A DNA stretch of 64,000 nt from Rhodothermales bacterium (GTDB lineage: Bacteria; Bacteroidota; Rhodothermia; Rhodothermales; JABDKH01). Of the stretch, positions 37,057 through 46,851 are shown in pieces. How positions within the stretch are numbered: position 1 is the first letter of the stretch; each line of letters opens with the position of its first letter. A model generated the notes under the pieces. It was given only the letters and a program-made list of their open reading frames with translations. It had not been told where the DNA came from and made no database searches. The stretch covers positions 1 through 64,000 of the forward strand of contig JABDKO010000172.1 of the NCBI GenBank assembly GCA_013002165.1. Direction: 5' to 3'. The position numbers were made by a program, and so were the translations under genes.

Positions 37057-38508
37057 GTGAGTACAACAAACACGGGTGATGCCAGGGAGCTGGCAGTCGA
37101 CTTTCATGGAGACGAACCGCTGATCAGCGGTGACATGTCATTCCATGATATCACCGAGCTCGTCTCCGGTCACACAGAGAAGCGAACACCTCTCGGATGG
37201 CTTGCGGCGTTCGCAGTGGCCAATATTGGCTTGCTGATTCTTGTTACCTCAATCGCATACCTGTTCTGGAACGGAACGGGAGTATGGGGACTGAACAACC
37301 CCGTTGGTTGGGGTTTCGCCATTGTCAACTTTGTGTTCTGGGTCGGAATCGGTCATGCCGGTACACTCATCTCCGCGATCCTGTTCTTGTTCAGACAGCA
37401 GTGGAGAACGGCCATCAACCGTTCCGCCGAGGCGATGACCATTTTCGCAGTCATCTGTGCCCTCGTGTTCCCGGGAATTCATGTCGGTCGTGTCTGGGCC
37501 GCGTACTGGATGCTTCCCATTCCAAACCAGATGGAGATGTGGCCGCAGTTCAAGAGTCCGCTGCTCTGGGATGTTTTTGCAGTTTCGGTTTACTTCACGG
37601 TGTCTCTTGTTTTCTGGTATGTCGGAATGATCCCTGATCTGGCTACGTTACGAGACCGGGCGACCAAGGGACTGCGCCAGAAAGTGCTGGGCTTTTTCAG
37701 TATGGGCTGGACGGGAGCCAATCGGCACTGGCGCAACTACGAGAAGGCGTATCTACTTCTTGCCGCGCTGGCGACCCCGCTCGTGCTTTCAGTTCATTCG
37801 GTGGTTTCCTTCGACTTTGCTGTTTCGGTCGTCCCGGGGTGGCACACGACAATCTTTCCGCCCTACTTCGTCGCGGGCGCCATCTTCTCCGGATTTGCGA
37901 TGGTAGTGACACTGCTCGTAATCGCACGGAGGATTTACAAGATTGAAAACATCATTACGATCGGGCACCTTGAAAAGATGAACATCATCATTCTCTTGAC
38001 GGGAACGATGGTCGGCTTCGCGTACATCACTGAATTTTTTATGGCATGGTACTCGGGTGTCGAGTACGAACAGTATGCGTTCCTGAACAGAGCAACGGGT
38101 CCGTACGCCTGGGCGTATTGGACGATGATGTCCTGCAACCTTCTCTTTCCGCAGTTCTTCTGGATCAAGAAACTCAGGCGCAGTATCCCGTTCATGTTTG
38201 TGGCGTCAATTATCGTCAATATCGGAATGTGGTTTGAACGGTTCGTCATCACCGTTACATCGCTGCACCGGGACTACCTCCCAAGCTCATGGGATTACTA
38301 CTCGCCGACCATAATCGACGTACTCACCTTGATAGGGTCTTTCGGACTGTTCTTTACTCTGTTCCTCCTTTTCCTCCGCTTCCTGCCAATGGTTGCGATG
38401 GCCGAGATAAAAGCAGTAAAGCCGGAAGCCGACCCACATTTTTATGATCACAGCGGAGACGGTCAGGCCAGTGGCACTCCTTCGCTAACCAGTTCGCATT
38501 CGGAGTAA
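37057..38508 (+). CDS. actC: Alternative complex III NrfD-like quinol-oxidising subunit
   Basis: This 483-residue polytopic protein of the NrfD/PsrC family has about ten membrane helices. The GTG at 37057 is the start. A soluble N-terminal stretch ([18 protein letters not shown]) precedes the first helix, as in other ActC proteins. The repeated four-helix bundles contain [38 protein letters not shown] and [13 protein letters not shown], motifs of the quinone site region. ActC is expected to oxidise menaquinol and contact the first ActB cluster. It is paralogous to ActF, encoded three genes downstream. Confidence 0.95.
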   Translation: MSTTNTGDARELAVDFHGDEPLISGDMSFHDITELVSGHTEKRTPLGWLAAFAVANIGLLILVTSIAYLFWNGTGVWGLNNPVGWGFAIVNFVFWVGIGHAGTLISAILFLFRQQWRTAINRSAEAMTIFAVICALVFPGIHVGRVWAAYWMLPIPNQMEMWPQFKSPLLWDVFAVSVYFTVSLVFWYVGMIPDLATLRDRATKGLRQKVLGFFSMGWTGANRHWRNYEKAYLLLAALATPLVLSVHSVVSFDFAVSVVPGWHTTIFPPYFVAGAIFSGFAMVVTLLVIARRIYKIENIITIGHLEKMNIIILLTGTMVGFAYITEFFMAWYSGVEYEQYAFLNRATGPYAWAYWTMMSCNLLFPQFFWIKKLRRSIPFMFVASIIVNIGMWFERFVITVTSLHRDYLPSSWDYYSPTIIDVLTLIGSFGLFFTLFLLFLRFLPMVAMAEIKAVKPEADPHFYDHSGDGQASGTPSLTSSHSE

Positions 38509-38523
38509 TCCGGGACAAGAATT

Positions 38524-39126
38524 ATGATTAAAGAGATCACGACTCAGGTCAAATCGACGATGTCGATATTCGAAGCGAGGAAGGATCGCCTGTACGGTGT
38601 CCTCGCCGAGTTTTCGGATCCGGGGGACCTGTACCACGCTGCGGAGAAAGTCCGTGACGAGGGATACCGCCACTTTGATGTGCACAGCCCCTTTCCGATC
38701 CACGGAATGGACAAGGCCATGGGCCTCGGAAATTCGAAAGTTGGCTATATCACGCTTATCGGTGGACTCACCGGACTGGCGACAGGGATACTGCTCCAGT
38801 GGTGGACGGGCGCCGTGGATTACCCTCTGAATATCAGTGGGAAACCGTTTTTTGCGTTCGAACCGTCGATACCGGTCATCTTTGAACTTACCATCCTGTT
38901 TGCAGCGCTGGGCGCGGTTGCAGGGATGTTTGCACTCAACGGACTACCCCGTCCATACAATCCACTTTTTTACTCGGAGAAATTCCACTCGGTAACAGAC
39001 GATGGATTCTTTCTTCACATCGCAGCAAGTGACAAAAAATTTGAGATCATCAGGACAGTCGAGTTTCTGGAAGGGATCGGGGCTTCCTACATCGAAAAGA
39101 TCGTTGACAAGAGCAGCGAAGACTAG
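38524..39126 (+). CDS. actD: Alternative complex III subunit ActD (DUF3341)
   Basis: This 200-residue ActD has the DUF3341 features: YGVLAEFSDPGDLYHAAEKV near the start, YRHFDVHSPFPIHGMDKAMG, two membrane helices (about 76-94 and 117-140) separated by a GKPFFAFEPSIPVIFELTIL segment, and a cytoplasmic C-terminal part ending with a FFLHI ... IGASYIEKI fold. ActD contributes two helices to the complex without a cofactor. The gap to actE is 3 bp. A second in-frame ATG at residue 13 would also be usable. Confidence 0.93.
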   Translation: MIKEITTQVKSTMSIFEARKDRLYGVLAEFSDPGDLYHAAEKVRDEGYRHFDVHSPFPIHGMDKAMGLGNSKVGYITLIGGLTGLATGILLQWWTGAVDYPLNISGKPFFAFEPSIPVIFELTILFAALGAVAGMFALNGLPRPYNPLFYSEKFHSVTDDGFFLHIAASDKKFEIIRTVEFLEGIGASYIEKIVDKSSED

Positions 39127-39129
39127 CCG

Positions 39130-39780
39130 ATGAAATCATCGAGATACATGAATAGATATTTACTTCCGGCGTTAGTGGTCCTGACCATTGGACTTGGAGC
39201 CTGTCGCGGCACATCGTCCGACAAGCCGCCGATTCATATCAATCCGAACATGGACCGACAGGAGCGGCTTGATCCGCAGGGCGAGAGCATGTTTTTTGCT
39301 GATGGCCGAGCCATGCGTTTGCCGGTACCGGGAACGGTTGCTCGTGGTCAATTGCGGACCGATGCTCGATTCTACGAGGGTCGAGACGCCGACGGATCCT
39401 TTGTTGCTTCCCTGCCTATCCCAATGACACGAGAAGTGCTGGAACGCGGCCGTGCTCGCTACAATATTTATTGCTCTCCGTGTCACGGTGACGACGGTGC
39501 CGGGCAAGGACCGGTAATTGCCGGCAACTACGGTTTTGTCCCTCCAGCCAGCTACCACATTGATCGCCTCAGGACGTCACCCGATGGTTATATCTACAAT
39601 GTGATAACAGCCGGTTTTCAGACGATGCCTGCGTATGCGCAGCAGATCACGGTAGCCGATCGCTGGGCAATCGTCTCGTACGTGCGGGCACTTCAGCGAA
39701 GCCAGGGTGCCCTCGAGGGCGACATTCCTGCGAGCACGTTGGCCGAGATACAGGCTAACGCAAACGTAAACATCAATTAG
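39130..39780 (+). CDS. actE: Alternative complex III monohaem cytochrome c lipoprotein
   Basis: This 216-residue ActE has a signal peptide ending in lipobox GLGAC (C25) and one haem c site at C115-x-x-C118-H119 (YCSPCHGDDGAGQGPV). The candidate distal Met lies in GFQTMPAYA. The N-terminal mature region RQERLDPQGESMFFADGRAMRLPVPGTVARG is the conserved ActE stretch that packs against other subunits. It is expected to hand electrons to the caa3 oxidase's fused cytochrome c. actF follows after 8 bp. Confidence 0.94.
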   Translation: MKSSRYMNRYLLPALVVLTIGLGACRGTSSDKPPIHINPNMDRQERLDPQGESMFFADGRAMRLPVPGTVARGQLRTDARFYEGRDADGSFVASLPIPMTREVLERGRARYNIYCSPCHGDDGAGQGPVIAGNYGFVPPASYHIDRLRTSPDGYIYNVITAGFQTMPAYAQQITVADRWAIVSYVRALQRSQGALEGDIPASTLAEIQANANVNIN

Positions 39781-39788
39781 ATCACGCT

Positions 39789-41051
39789 ATGTCATCAAAA
39801 TTACGTTCAAGTTCACCTCTGACGTGGTTGATCGATCCGTTCTCTCCAACCGAGGAATCAGCCAGGTCGGATTTTCGACCGGGAAGAGGTTCACTGCTAT
39901 GGATTGTGCCGACCATGATCGGGATAGCCTTGCTGGCAGTTAGTGCAGTCGGTTGGTCTATTGATCCCGGACAGTTCTACTTCTCCTATCTCGTCGGTTG
40001 GGCATTTTGTCTGTCGATCGCTGTCGGCGCGCTGTTCTTCGTTCTGATCCAGCATCTAACAAAAGCGCGTTGGAGCGTCGTCGTTCGAAGGATTTCAGAA
40101 TCACTCATGTGGACATTCCCTCTGCTCTTGGTTCTGTCGATTCCGATCATTCTCGGAATGCATGATCTCTTCCATTGGACTCACGAGAACCTGTACGACC
40201 CGGCTGACTCACATTACGATCCAATCCTTGCGGGCAAACGGTCATACCTGAATACGCCGTTCTTCCTGGTCCGCATGGCAGTGTATTTCATTGTATGGTG
40301 TACACTCGCTTACAGGCTCTATTCACTTTCCGTGCGGGAAGATTTAACTGGTGCTGTCGATATCAAGGCGAAGCAGCGAAAGGTCAGTGCCATTGGTTTA
40401 CCGTTGGTTGCAGTAACTACTGCTTTTGGTTCTTACGACTTCCTGATGTCGGTCGACCCACACTGGTTCTCGACAATTTTCGGGGTCTACTTCTTTGCTG
40501 CGTCATTCTGGACGGTGCACGCTCTGATTGCGCTGATCGCAATTCTGCTTCAACGCGGTGTTGGCTTGCAAAAGATTGTGACGGCCGAGCACTACCAGGA
40601 TCTGGGGAAGATGATGTTCGGGTTTACCGTGTTCTGGGCATATATCGCGTTCAGTCAGTATATGCTGATCTGGTACGGAAATCTTCCGGAAGAAACGATC
40701 TGGTATAGACACCGGCTGGAGCACGGCTGGGAGATGCACTCCGCCGCGCTATTGATAGCCCATTTCATTATCCCGTTCTGGGTACTTGTTTCACGGGGTG
40801 CAAAACGCAAGAAAGCAATTCTGGCGTTCATGGCCATCTGGTTCCTGGTAATGAACTGGTTCGACATACACTGGATTGTTATGCCAGTGCACGCCGCTGA
40901 TCACGCTGCAGTTCACTGGTTGTCTCTTTCTTGCTGGTTAGGGTTATTCGGAGTTGTTTTTGGCTCGGTGATGTATCGATTGCGGCGACACAGTCTTGTT
41001 CCTCAAAACGATCCGTACCTGTCATCGTCCCTGGCATTTACAAATTCATAA
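39789..41051 (+). CDS. actF: Alternative complex III NrfD-like subunit ActF
   Basis: This 420-residue polytopic subunit is the second NrfD-like protein of the complex. About ten helices are visible, with conserved stretches SYLVGWAFCLSIAVGALFFV, HDLFHWTHE, SYLNTPFFLVRM, SYDFLMSVDPHWFSTIFGVY and GKMMFGFTVFWAYIAFSQYM. ActF is needed for assembly and possibly proton movement; a quinone site is not established for it. It closes the act genes. A 112 bp gap separates it from the FnIII-like accessory gene, the largest gap inside this operon. Confidence 0.95.
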   Translation: MSSKLRSSSPLTWLIDPFSPTEESARSDFRPGRGSLLWIVPTMIGIALLAVSAVGWSIDPGQFYFSYLVGWAFCLSIAVGALFFVLIQHLTKARWSVVVRRISESLMWTFPLLLVLSIPIILGMHDLFHWTHENLYDPADSHYDPILAGKRSYLNTPFFLVRMAVYFIVWCTLAYRLYSLSVREDLTGAVDIKAKQRKVSAIGLPLVAVTTAFGSYDFLMSVDPHWFSTIFGVYFFAASFWTVHALIALIAILLQRGVGLQKIVTAEHYQDLGKMMFGFTVFWAYIAFSQYMLIWYGNLPEETIWYRHRLEHGWEMHSAALLIAHFIIPFWVLVSRGAKRKKAILAFMAIWFLVMNWFDIHWIVMPVHAADHAAVHWLSLSCWLGLFGVVFGSVMYRLRRHSLVPQNDPYLSSSLAFTNS

Positions 41052-41163
41052 CGGACCGCTGGTTTGACCTGTTTTGATTGCCTCTTCATTCTACTTTCAC
41101 CAGAATGATTGATCTATCTATTCGTGGCGGAGTTAGCATCGGTCCCAAGCGAGTGCAGAATAG

Positions 41164-41829
41164 ATGAGTGATACAGTAAGTCTTTCAAAGCCGCAAAACG
41201 ACGCAATCGTTAACGGCGCAGATTTCACGCTTGTATGGCACGATACCGGCCATGCAGAGTCCTATCGCATTGAGGTTGCGGAGGATCTTGAATTTGCGAC
41301 CGTAATTCTTGTTGAAACGGTTTCCGGCGCCGGGAAACTCCGACTCCAAAACCGGCTCGGAGAGTCGGGTGAAGTCCTTTTCTGGCGAGTAACTGCCGAA
41401 AAAAATGGCAAATCGTACTCGAGCCAGATCGGCGCCTTTGAAACGTGGTCCGCGATCCATACTGATGAATACGAGGAAGGTGCTGACCCTTCGGCTGTTG
41501 CAGCAGGCGTCGAGCCTGAAGACATCGAAATCGGCCCGATAATAAGGGTTGTTGGACTTGTAATAGTGTTTCTGATTTTTGCAATTGTGGCTCTGTTCAA
41601 CTGGGTTGATATCGAAGAGGAGAGTGCGCGAATTAGTGCTATTACGGTGGACACCAATCCCGTCGTCCGTGAAGCTATTCTAGAGGCACAAAAGAATATC
41701 CAGCAATATGGACGAAATGCAGACGGTTCGTTTCGTATTCCAGTTGAGCAGGCAATGGATGTGATGGCAAATAATGCTGCCACGTCAACAGGGGGTACCT
41801 ATACCAACATTGTGAAGCTAGTCCCCTGA
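41164..41829 (+). CDS. FnIII-like single-pass membrane protein between ACIII and caa3 genes
   Basis: This 221-residue protein has no signal peptide. Residues 3-98 look like a fibronectin type III/Ig-like beta-sandwich (KPQNDAIVNGADFTLVW, YRIEVAEDLEFATVIL, VLFWRVTAEKNGKSYSS). One membrane helix lies at about 124-144 (IIRVVGLVIVFLIFAIVALF). The C-terminal 75 residues include NIQQYGRNADGSFRIPVEQAMDVMA. From memory, a short Y...RIPI..AM tail of this kind ends small membrane proteins next to sco genes in ACIII/caa3 operons of other phyla. The gap to the SCO gene is 3 bp. I infer an assembly or ACIII-caa3 docking role; the beta-sandwich addition is unusual. Confidence 0.85.
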   Translation: MSDTVSLSKPQNDAIVNGADFTLVWHDTGHAESYRIEVAEDLEFATVILVETVSGAGKLRLQNRLGESGEVLFWRVTAEKNGKSYSSQIGAFETWSAIHTDEYEEGADPSAVAAGVEPEDIEIGPIIRVVGLVIVFLIFAIVALFNWVDIEEESARISAITVDTNPVVREAILEAQKNIQQYGRNADGSFRIPVEQAMDVMANNAATSTGGTYTNIVKLVP

Positions 41830-41832
41830 TAC

Positions 41833-42663
41833 GTGAAGTTTAGCATATACATACTAGCACCCCTGCTTCTAACGGTAATTGCTACCGAGGGAGTACGTGC
41901 TCAGTCATCCATGCAGATTCAGTCGGAACAATTGCTTTCCGGCGTCGGATTTGATGAGAAACCCGGATCCATTATGGATCTGGATGCACCGTTTGTCGAT
42001 CATAATGGGCAGGCCGTTACGTTGCGCGACTATCTGCAGGATGAACGGCCAGTCATTCTGAACTTCGCGTACTACAACTGTCCGGTGATCTGCAGCGTGA
42101 TGCTCGATCAGATGGCAGTATCAATGAGCGAAGTAGGACTCGACCTGGGGGCAGATTATGAGGTGGTCACTGTCAGTTTTTCTGCTGACGAAGGCTACAC
42201 TCTTGCCGCAACCAGTCGGGAGGGCTTTCGACCGAAAGTAGATGACCGCGAAAACGGCTGGCAGTTTTTGACCGGAAGCGATGAGTCGATAACAGCTCTG
42301 GCAGAATCTGCGGGTTTTCGCTTCAAGTGGATTGAGGAGAATGGCGAATATGCTCATCCGGCGGCTCTTATATTCTTGAGTGACGAAGGCAAAATTACGC
42401 GCTACTTACATGGTCTCCAGTATCCTGCCTCTAATGTTCGGTTAGCGCTTCTCGAAGCAGCTGAAGGACGGATTGGTACCGTATGGGATCAAGTGGTTAT
42501 GTATTGCTTTCGATTTGATCCAAGTTCGAATTCCTACGTGCTTCAGGCGACTAACTTGATGAAGCTAGCCGGTCTTATCACGGTAATAGGAATAGTTTTT
42601 ATGTTGTCGTTCGCCTGGATGAGAGAGCGCAGACGGCAGTCGGCGATGCATTTAGCGTCCTAA
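41833..42663 (+). CDS. SCO1/SenC family copper chaperone
   Basis: This 276-residue thioredoxin-fold protein starts at a GTG (41833) with a signal peptide (about 1-23). The copper ligands are C83 and C87 in YYNCPVICSVMLDQM and H175 in YAHPAALIFLSDEG. A C-terminal membrane helix (about 246-263, LAGLITVIGIVFMLSF) anchors it, so the copper site faces the periplasm. SCO proteins load or reduce the CuA centre of subunit II, encoded 12 bp downstream. The tail anchor, rather than an N-terminal one, is typical of SCO proteins in act-cox operons. Confidence 0.94.
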   Translation: MKFSIYILAPLLLTVIATEGVRAQSSMQIQSEQLLSGVGFDEKPGSIMDLDAPFVDHNGQAVTLRDYLQDERPVILNFAYYNCPVICSVMLDQMAVSMSEVGLDLGADYEVVTVSFSADEGYTLAATSREGFRPKVDDRENGWQFLTGSDESITALAESAGFRFKWIEENGEYAHPAALIFLSDEGKITRYLHGLQYPASNVRLALLEAAEGRIGTVWDQVVMYCFRFDPSSNSYVLQATNLMKLAGLITVIGIVFMLSFAWMRERRRQSAMHLAS

Positions 42664-42675
42664 CAAAACAAAATT

Positions 42676-43608
42676 ATGGGAGATAAAGGGACATTCTGGT
42701 TGCCGGAAAGCGGCTCTACGCTTTCTCCGGGACTCGATTCGCTATTCTATTTTACATACTGGATTAGCGTTGTGATATTTGTAGCGGTGACGGTCGCTGT
42801 TATCGTGTTCGCAATTAAATACCGCAGACGGAATGACAGTGATATTCCACCTATCGTGCACGAAAACAAGCTGCTGGAAACGGCATGGATTGTTGTTCCG
42901 ACCATTCTGGTTTTGATTGTTTTCACCTGGGGTTTTCGAAGTTTCCTGAAACTCCACAGCCCGCCAGCCAATGCGTACGAGATTCAGGTTACGGCCAAGC
43001 AATGGTTGTGGGACTATACGTATCCAAACGGCAAGACGAGCACCGGCGACCTTGTGGTACCGGTAGATCGTCCGGTGCGTCTGGTCATGACGAGTACGGA
43101 TGTCCTCCACAGTTTCTTTGTGCCCGCATTCAGGGTGAAGCAGGATGTCGTTCCGAACCGGTATTCATCGGTATGGTTTGAGGCGACCGGGCAGGGCGAA
43201 TACCATATTCTCTGCACCGAGTATTGCGGGACTCAGCATTCCGGTATGCTTGGCAGTGTGATTGTCCAGTCTGCTGAAGATTTTGACGCGTGGCTTCAGA
43301 GCGGCGTTGAGGATATGGCTCCAGCCGAGTATGGAGCTTTGCTGTACACACAGCAGAATTGCAACGTGTGTCACTCGGTTGATGGGACACGACTTGTAGG
43401 GCCGACGCTTCTGGGTCTATTCGGCAGGCAGACTACCTTCACAGATGGTACAACTGCGGTTGCTGACGAGAATTATATCATGGAGTCTATTGTTAATCCA
43501 ATGGCGAAAATAGTAGAGGGGTATCCACCCGGGATGCCAACAATCTACTCGTCATTTGATAGTGATCAGCTCAATGCCCTGGTGGCATTCATTAAAGAAC
43601 AGCAGTGA
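42676..43608 (+). CDS. coxB: Cytochrome caa3 oxidase subunit II with fused cytochrome c
   Basis: This 310-residue subunit has two membrane helices (about 26-46 and 71-89) and then the periplasmic cupredoxin domain. CuA ligands are visible: H145 (TDVLHSFFVP), C180, E182, C184 and H188 (CTEYCGTQHSGM) with M191. A fused cytochrome c follows, with haem site C229-x-x-C232-H233 (CNVCHSVDGT) and distal Met in PPGMPT. The fusion defines a caa3-type enzyme that takes electrons directly from ActE or a soluble cytochrome. The N-terminus has no lipobox, unlike some caa3 subunits. coxA follows after 12 bp. Confidence 0.97.
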   Translation: MGDKGTFWLPESGSTLSPGLDSLFYFTYWISVVIFVAVTVAVIVFAIKYRRRNDSDIPPIVHENKLLETAWIVVPTILVLIVFTWGFRSFLKLHSPPANAYEIQVTAKQWLWDYTYPNGKTSTGDLVVPVDRPVRLVMTSTDVLHSFFVPAFRVKQDVVPNRYSSVWFEATGQGEYHILCTEYCGTQHSGMLGSVIVQSAEDFDAWLQSGVEDMAPAEYGALLYTQQNCNVCHSVDGTRLVGPTLLGLFGRQTTFTDGTTAVADENYIMESIVNPMAKIVEGYPPGMPTIYSSFDSDQLNALVAFIKEQQ

Positions 43609-43620
43609 GGTTAGCGGCGA

Positions 43621-45324
43621 ATGAGTGCAACGCAAACCGTTGGTACGGAATCAGGCCGTAGTGTATCCGCTCCGGTAAATTATTTAAATCACGATAAGTC
43701 GATCAAGGGATGGTTGTATACCGTCGACCACAAGCGGATCGGACTGATGTATCTCGCGACCGTTTCGATCGCGTTCCTGGTTGCAGGCCTTCTGGCACTG
43801 GCCGTACGAACCGAGTTGTTCTCCCAGGGCAGGACGATCATGGATGCGGATACGTACAACCAGTTCTTCTCGCTGCACGGGATAATGATGGTATTCCTTT
43901 TCATCATACCGTCAATTCCGGCTGCCCTAGGCAACTTCGTCATGCCGATTCAAATCGGGGCAAAGGATGTCGCGTTTCCGCGACTGAACCTCGCCAGCTA
44001 TTATATATTTGTGATCGGCGGAGTTCTTGCAGTCACGGGTATACTCGTAGGACAGATTGACACGGGATGGACATTTTATACGCCGTACTCGAGTCGACTG
44101 GGCGCTCCGGTCCTCTTCCTGACCAGTGCAGTGTTTATCGCCGGCTTCTCTTCGATTCTGACGGGTCTTAATTTTATAGTGACCATCCACAAGATGCGAG
44201 CACCGGGTCTGACATGGAACCGGCTTCCTCTCTTTGTCTGGAGCATCTACGCAACGAGCATCGTGCAGGTACTGGCAACGCCTGTGATCGGGATAACCAT
44301 GGTGCTGCTGTTTATGGAGAAGGCTCTTCAGATCGGGATTTTTGATCCTGCTCTTGGAGGTGATCCGGTTCTGTTCCAGCACTTCTTCTGGTTCTATTCG
44401 CATCCGGCTGTTTACATCATGATATTGCCGGCGTTCGGTATCATCTCTGACCTGATCGGCACATTTTCCCGCCATGAGGTCCAGGGTTACAAGTTCGTCG
44501 CGCTATCATCAGTTGCGATCGCATTCCTTGGCTTTCTAGTTTGGGGTCACCATATGTTCGTATCGGGCCAATCGGTTGTGTCATCGATTATTTTCTCGCT
44601 GCTGACGTACCTGATTGGTATCCCGACCGGCGTCAAGGTCCTCAACTGGGTTGGGACGATGTACAAGGGGTCTATTTCCCTGCAAACACCCATGCTGTAC
44701 GCGCTGAGTTTCCTGATCCTGTTTACGATCGGTGGCCTGACCGGTGTTATGCTCGGAGTGCTTTCGGTTGATGTTCATCTCCACGACACGTACTTCGTGG
44801 TGGCGCACTTCCACTATGTGATGATGGGCGGTACTGTCATCGCCGCTCTCGGTGGACTGCACTACTGGTGGCCGAAGATGACAGGCAAGATGTACAACGA
44901 GACAAATGGTCGCATAGCTGCTGTTCTGATCTTTATCGGGTTCAACGTGACCTTCTTCACCCAGTTTATCATGGGAAGCAAGGGAATGCCAAGGCGATAC
45001 TATGATTACCTGCCCGAATTTGAGATCTATCACATGATCTCTACCATCGGATCGTTCTTGCTCGCGATTGGTCTCTTCATGGCAGCAGGAGGATTGATCG
45101 CTTCGTTCTGGAGAGGAAAGAAAGCAACGTCTAATCCTTGGAAGTCTCTCACGCTGGAGTGGACGCATACGACATCGCCACCCGACCCGCACAACTTCCA
45201 TCATACACCAATTGTAACACGCGGACCATACGATTATCATCTTGCTCCAGAAATCTTCGGAGAACCCGGGGGAGATGGAGCGGTGGTGTCAGCGCAACCT
45301 GACACGGATCCGGTTCAGCAGTAG
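43621..45324 (+). CDS. coxA: Cytochrome caa3 oxidase subunit I, A2-type
   Basis: This 567-residue haem-copper oxidase subunit I has about twelve helices. Ligands are H86 and H398 for low-spin haem a, H396 (HFHYVMMGG) for haem a3, and H261, H310 and H311 for CuB. Y265 in [14 protein letters not shown] is the cross-linked tyrosine. The residue before the HPxVY core is not the D-channel Glu (GHPEVY) but FYSHPAVY, the Tyr-Ser pair at 259-260 typical of A2 oxidases such as Rhodothermus marinus caa3. The enzyme reduces O2 to water while pumping protons. It lies between coxB and coxC with gaps of 12 and 26 bp. Confidence 0.97.
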   Translation: MSATQTVGTESGRSVSAPVNYLNHDKSIKGWLYTVDHKRIGLMYLATVSIAFLVAGLLALAVRTELFSQGRTIMDADTYNQFFSLHGIMMVFLFIIPSIPAALGNFVMPIQIGAKDVAFPRLNLASYYIFVIGGVLAVTGILVGQIDTGWTFYTPYSSRLGAPVLFLTSAVFIAGFSSILTGLNFIVTIHKMRAPGLTWNRLPLFVWSIYATSIVQVLATPVIGITMVLLFMEKALQIGIFDPALGGDPVLFQHFFWFYSHPAVYIMILPAFGIISDLIGTFSRHEVQGYKFVALSSVAIAFLGFLVWGHHMFVSGQSVVSSIIFSLLTYLIGIPTGVKVLNWVGTMYKGSISLQTPMLYALSFLILFTIGGLTGVMLGVLSVDVHLHDTYFVVAHFHYVMMGGTVIAALGGLHYWWPKMTGKMYNETNGRIAAVLIFIGFNVTFFTQFIMGSKGMPRRYYDYLPEFEIYHMISTIGSFLLAIGLFMAAGGLIASFWRGKKATSNPWKSLTLEWTHTTSPPDPHNFHHTPIVTRGPYDYHLAPEIFGEPGGDGAVVSAQPDTDPVQQ

Positions 45325-45350
45325 GTTCCACAAGTTTATCGAATTACACT

Positions 45351-46037
45351 ATGAGTGAAGCAGTCGCGACCGCAGAGCAAATACATGGTCATGATGACCA
45401 TCCTGCGCATTTGCAACATCACTTCGTCACTTCGGATCAACAGTTCGAAGCGTCAAAGATGGGCATGTGGTTATTTCTGATAACGGAGATTCTTCTGTTC
45501 AGTGGAATGTTTGTCGCCTACACAGTCTATCGTGTGTGGCATCCGGAGGTCTTTCAAGGAGTCAGTTCCCTTCTGGACTGGCGTTTGGGAGGCCTTAACA
45601 CGATTGTGTTGCTGGCTTCGTCCTTCACAGTCGCGATGTCAATTCATTTCGCACAGAAAAACAATCAGAAAGGGCTCGTTATCAACCTTGTGATTACGCT
45701 TCTGTGCGCGTGTATTTTCCTTGTCGTAAAGTACTTCGAGTACACCGGAAAATTCTCTCATGGAATATTTCCGGGGATCGCCTACCACCCTCATGGTGAC
45801 TACGCGGTGTATGACATCCCTTACGCCGGGCAGTTCTTCAGTATCTACTACATCATGACAGGGATTCATGGATTCCACGTTCTGGTCGGGATCGGAGTAT
45901 TTATCTGGATAACAATCCGCGCTATCAAAGGAGACTTTACAAGTGCCTACTACACGCCGGTCGAATTGACGGGGTTGTACTGGCACCTTGTTGATATCAT
46001 CTGGATCTTCCTTTTCCCGCTCCTATACCTCATCTAA
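45351..46037 (+). CDS. coxC: Cytochrome caa3 oxidase subunit III
   Basis: This 228-residue integral membrane subunit has about five helices. Conserved segments are SKMGMWLFLITEILLFSGMF, the NTIVLLASSFTVAMSIHFAQ helix with the usual polar pair, MTGIHGFHVLVGI and the closing YWHLVDIIWIFLFPLLYL. The latter two are diagnostic of subunit III. The first 30 residues are His-rich (HGHDDHPAHLQHH), a charged N-terminal tail outside the membrane. It supports stable proton pumping by subunit I. coxD follows after 15 bp. Confidence 0.96.
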   Translation: MSEAVATAEQIHGHDDHPAHLQHHFVTSDQQFEASKMGMWLFLITEILLFSGMFVAYTVYRVWHPEVFQGVSSLLDWRLGGLNTIVLLASSFTVAMSIHFAQKNNQKGLVINLVITLLCACIFLVVKYFEYTGKFSHGIFPGIAYHPHGDYAVYDIPYAGQFFSIYYIMTGIHGFHVLVGIGVFIWITIRAIKGDFTSAYYTPVELTGLYWHLVDIIWIFLFPLLYLI

Positions 46038-46052
46038 AACGACTCTGAACTT

Positions 46053-46454
46053 ATGGCTCACGATTCACACAGCGGGCATCACATCGTATCCCAGAGAGTG
46101 CTGATTACTGTCTTCGCATCACTGGTCGCGTTGACCGTTCTGACGGTGATTACAGCACAGTTTGTCGATATCGGCGTTCTCAACCTGCCTCTGGCGCTGT
46201 CAATAGCAGGACTGAAGGCGATGCTTGTCGTCACGTTCTTCATGGCGCTGAAGTACGACAACCCGATGAACTCGCTGATTCTTGGTATCGGTGTGATCTG
46301 TGTAACCGTATTCCTGGTCTTCACGCTTTTCGATACCGCTTTCAGGGGAGATATGCCCAATGTCGATTCGCAGACTATTTCCGATACGGAAGGACGGAAT
46401 CTGAATCAGGAAGCGCGAGAAGCGCGAGAAGAGTCTGCGGGCGCTCAGCACTGA
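46053..46454 (+). CDS. coxD: Cytochrome caa3 oxidase subunit IV
   Basis: This 133-residue subunit has three membrane helices (about 13-32, 44-66 and 74-95) and the family motif KAMLVVTFFMALKYD (about 54-68). It starts with a His-rich segment HDSHSGHH and ends in a hydrophilic tail containing the repeated QEAREAREES, encoded by two exact 9 bp direct repeats. Subunit IV stabilises the oxidase core. It is the last recognisable cox gene of the operon; an uncharacterised one-helix protein follows after 97 bp. Confidence 0.92.
   Translation: MAHDSHSGHHIVSQRVLITVFASLVALTVLTVITAQFVDIGVLNLPLALSIAGLKAMLVVTFFMALKYDNPMNSLILGIGVICVTVFLVFTLFDTAFRGDMPNVDSQTISDTEGRNLNQEAREAREESAGAQH
46410..46427 (+). repeat. 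Tandem 9 bp repeat in coxD
   Basis: The unit GAAGCGCGA occurs twice in tandem and encodes Glu-Ala-Arg twice in the C-terminal tail of subunit IV. It keeps frame, so slippage would only lengthen or shorten the charged tail. Confidence 0.8.
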
Positions 46455-46551
46455 CCTCCCGCCGTGGTTCACGAAAAGTATTTCCAGGAATCGCGGGCTT
46501 GCAACATTACCCTGAGTTGTCTAGTTACATTACTATACTGACTAGAGACTC

Positions 46552-46842
46552 ATGCCCTGGCTATTCACCCTGATAGTAGCTCCCATCCTGTTTTTTCTGT
46601 TGACGTGGATCCTCGTCACAGCCGTCAGAATTCTCAGGGCAGATCGTACAGTGCGTCTCGAACGTGCCTCCACATTTGTTCATCGCAGGACAGGCGCTCG
46701 AAAAGTAATGGCGGTCGCAGTCAAGTCTGAATCAGACACACGCGAAGCGTACGAAAGGGATGAGTCCTACATGCTGGCAGATGGGTGGTCTTCAGGTATC
46801 CCGAACTCATGGCACAGCGAACTCTGGATCCGACGCAACTAG
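46552..46842 (+). CDS. Hypothetical one-helix membrane protein, 96 aa
   Basis: This is a short frame with ATG at 46552. It has a strong N-terminal membrane helix (about 4-27, FTLIVAPILFFLLTWILVTAV) and a basic cytoplasmic start after it (RILRADRTVRLERAS), then a polar domain ending in WHSELWIRRN. The family is unknown. It lies 97 bp after coxD on the same strand and 9 bp from the convergent nucleosidase-like gene. It could be an extra small oxidase-associated subunit, but no motif supports that. Confidence 0.6.
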   Translation: MPWLFTLIVAPILFFLLTWILVTAVRILRADRTVRLERASTFVHRRTGARKVMAVAVKSESDTREAYERDESYMLADGWSSGIPNSWHSELWIRRN

Positions 46843-46851
46843 TCTTCTGAC

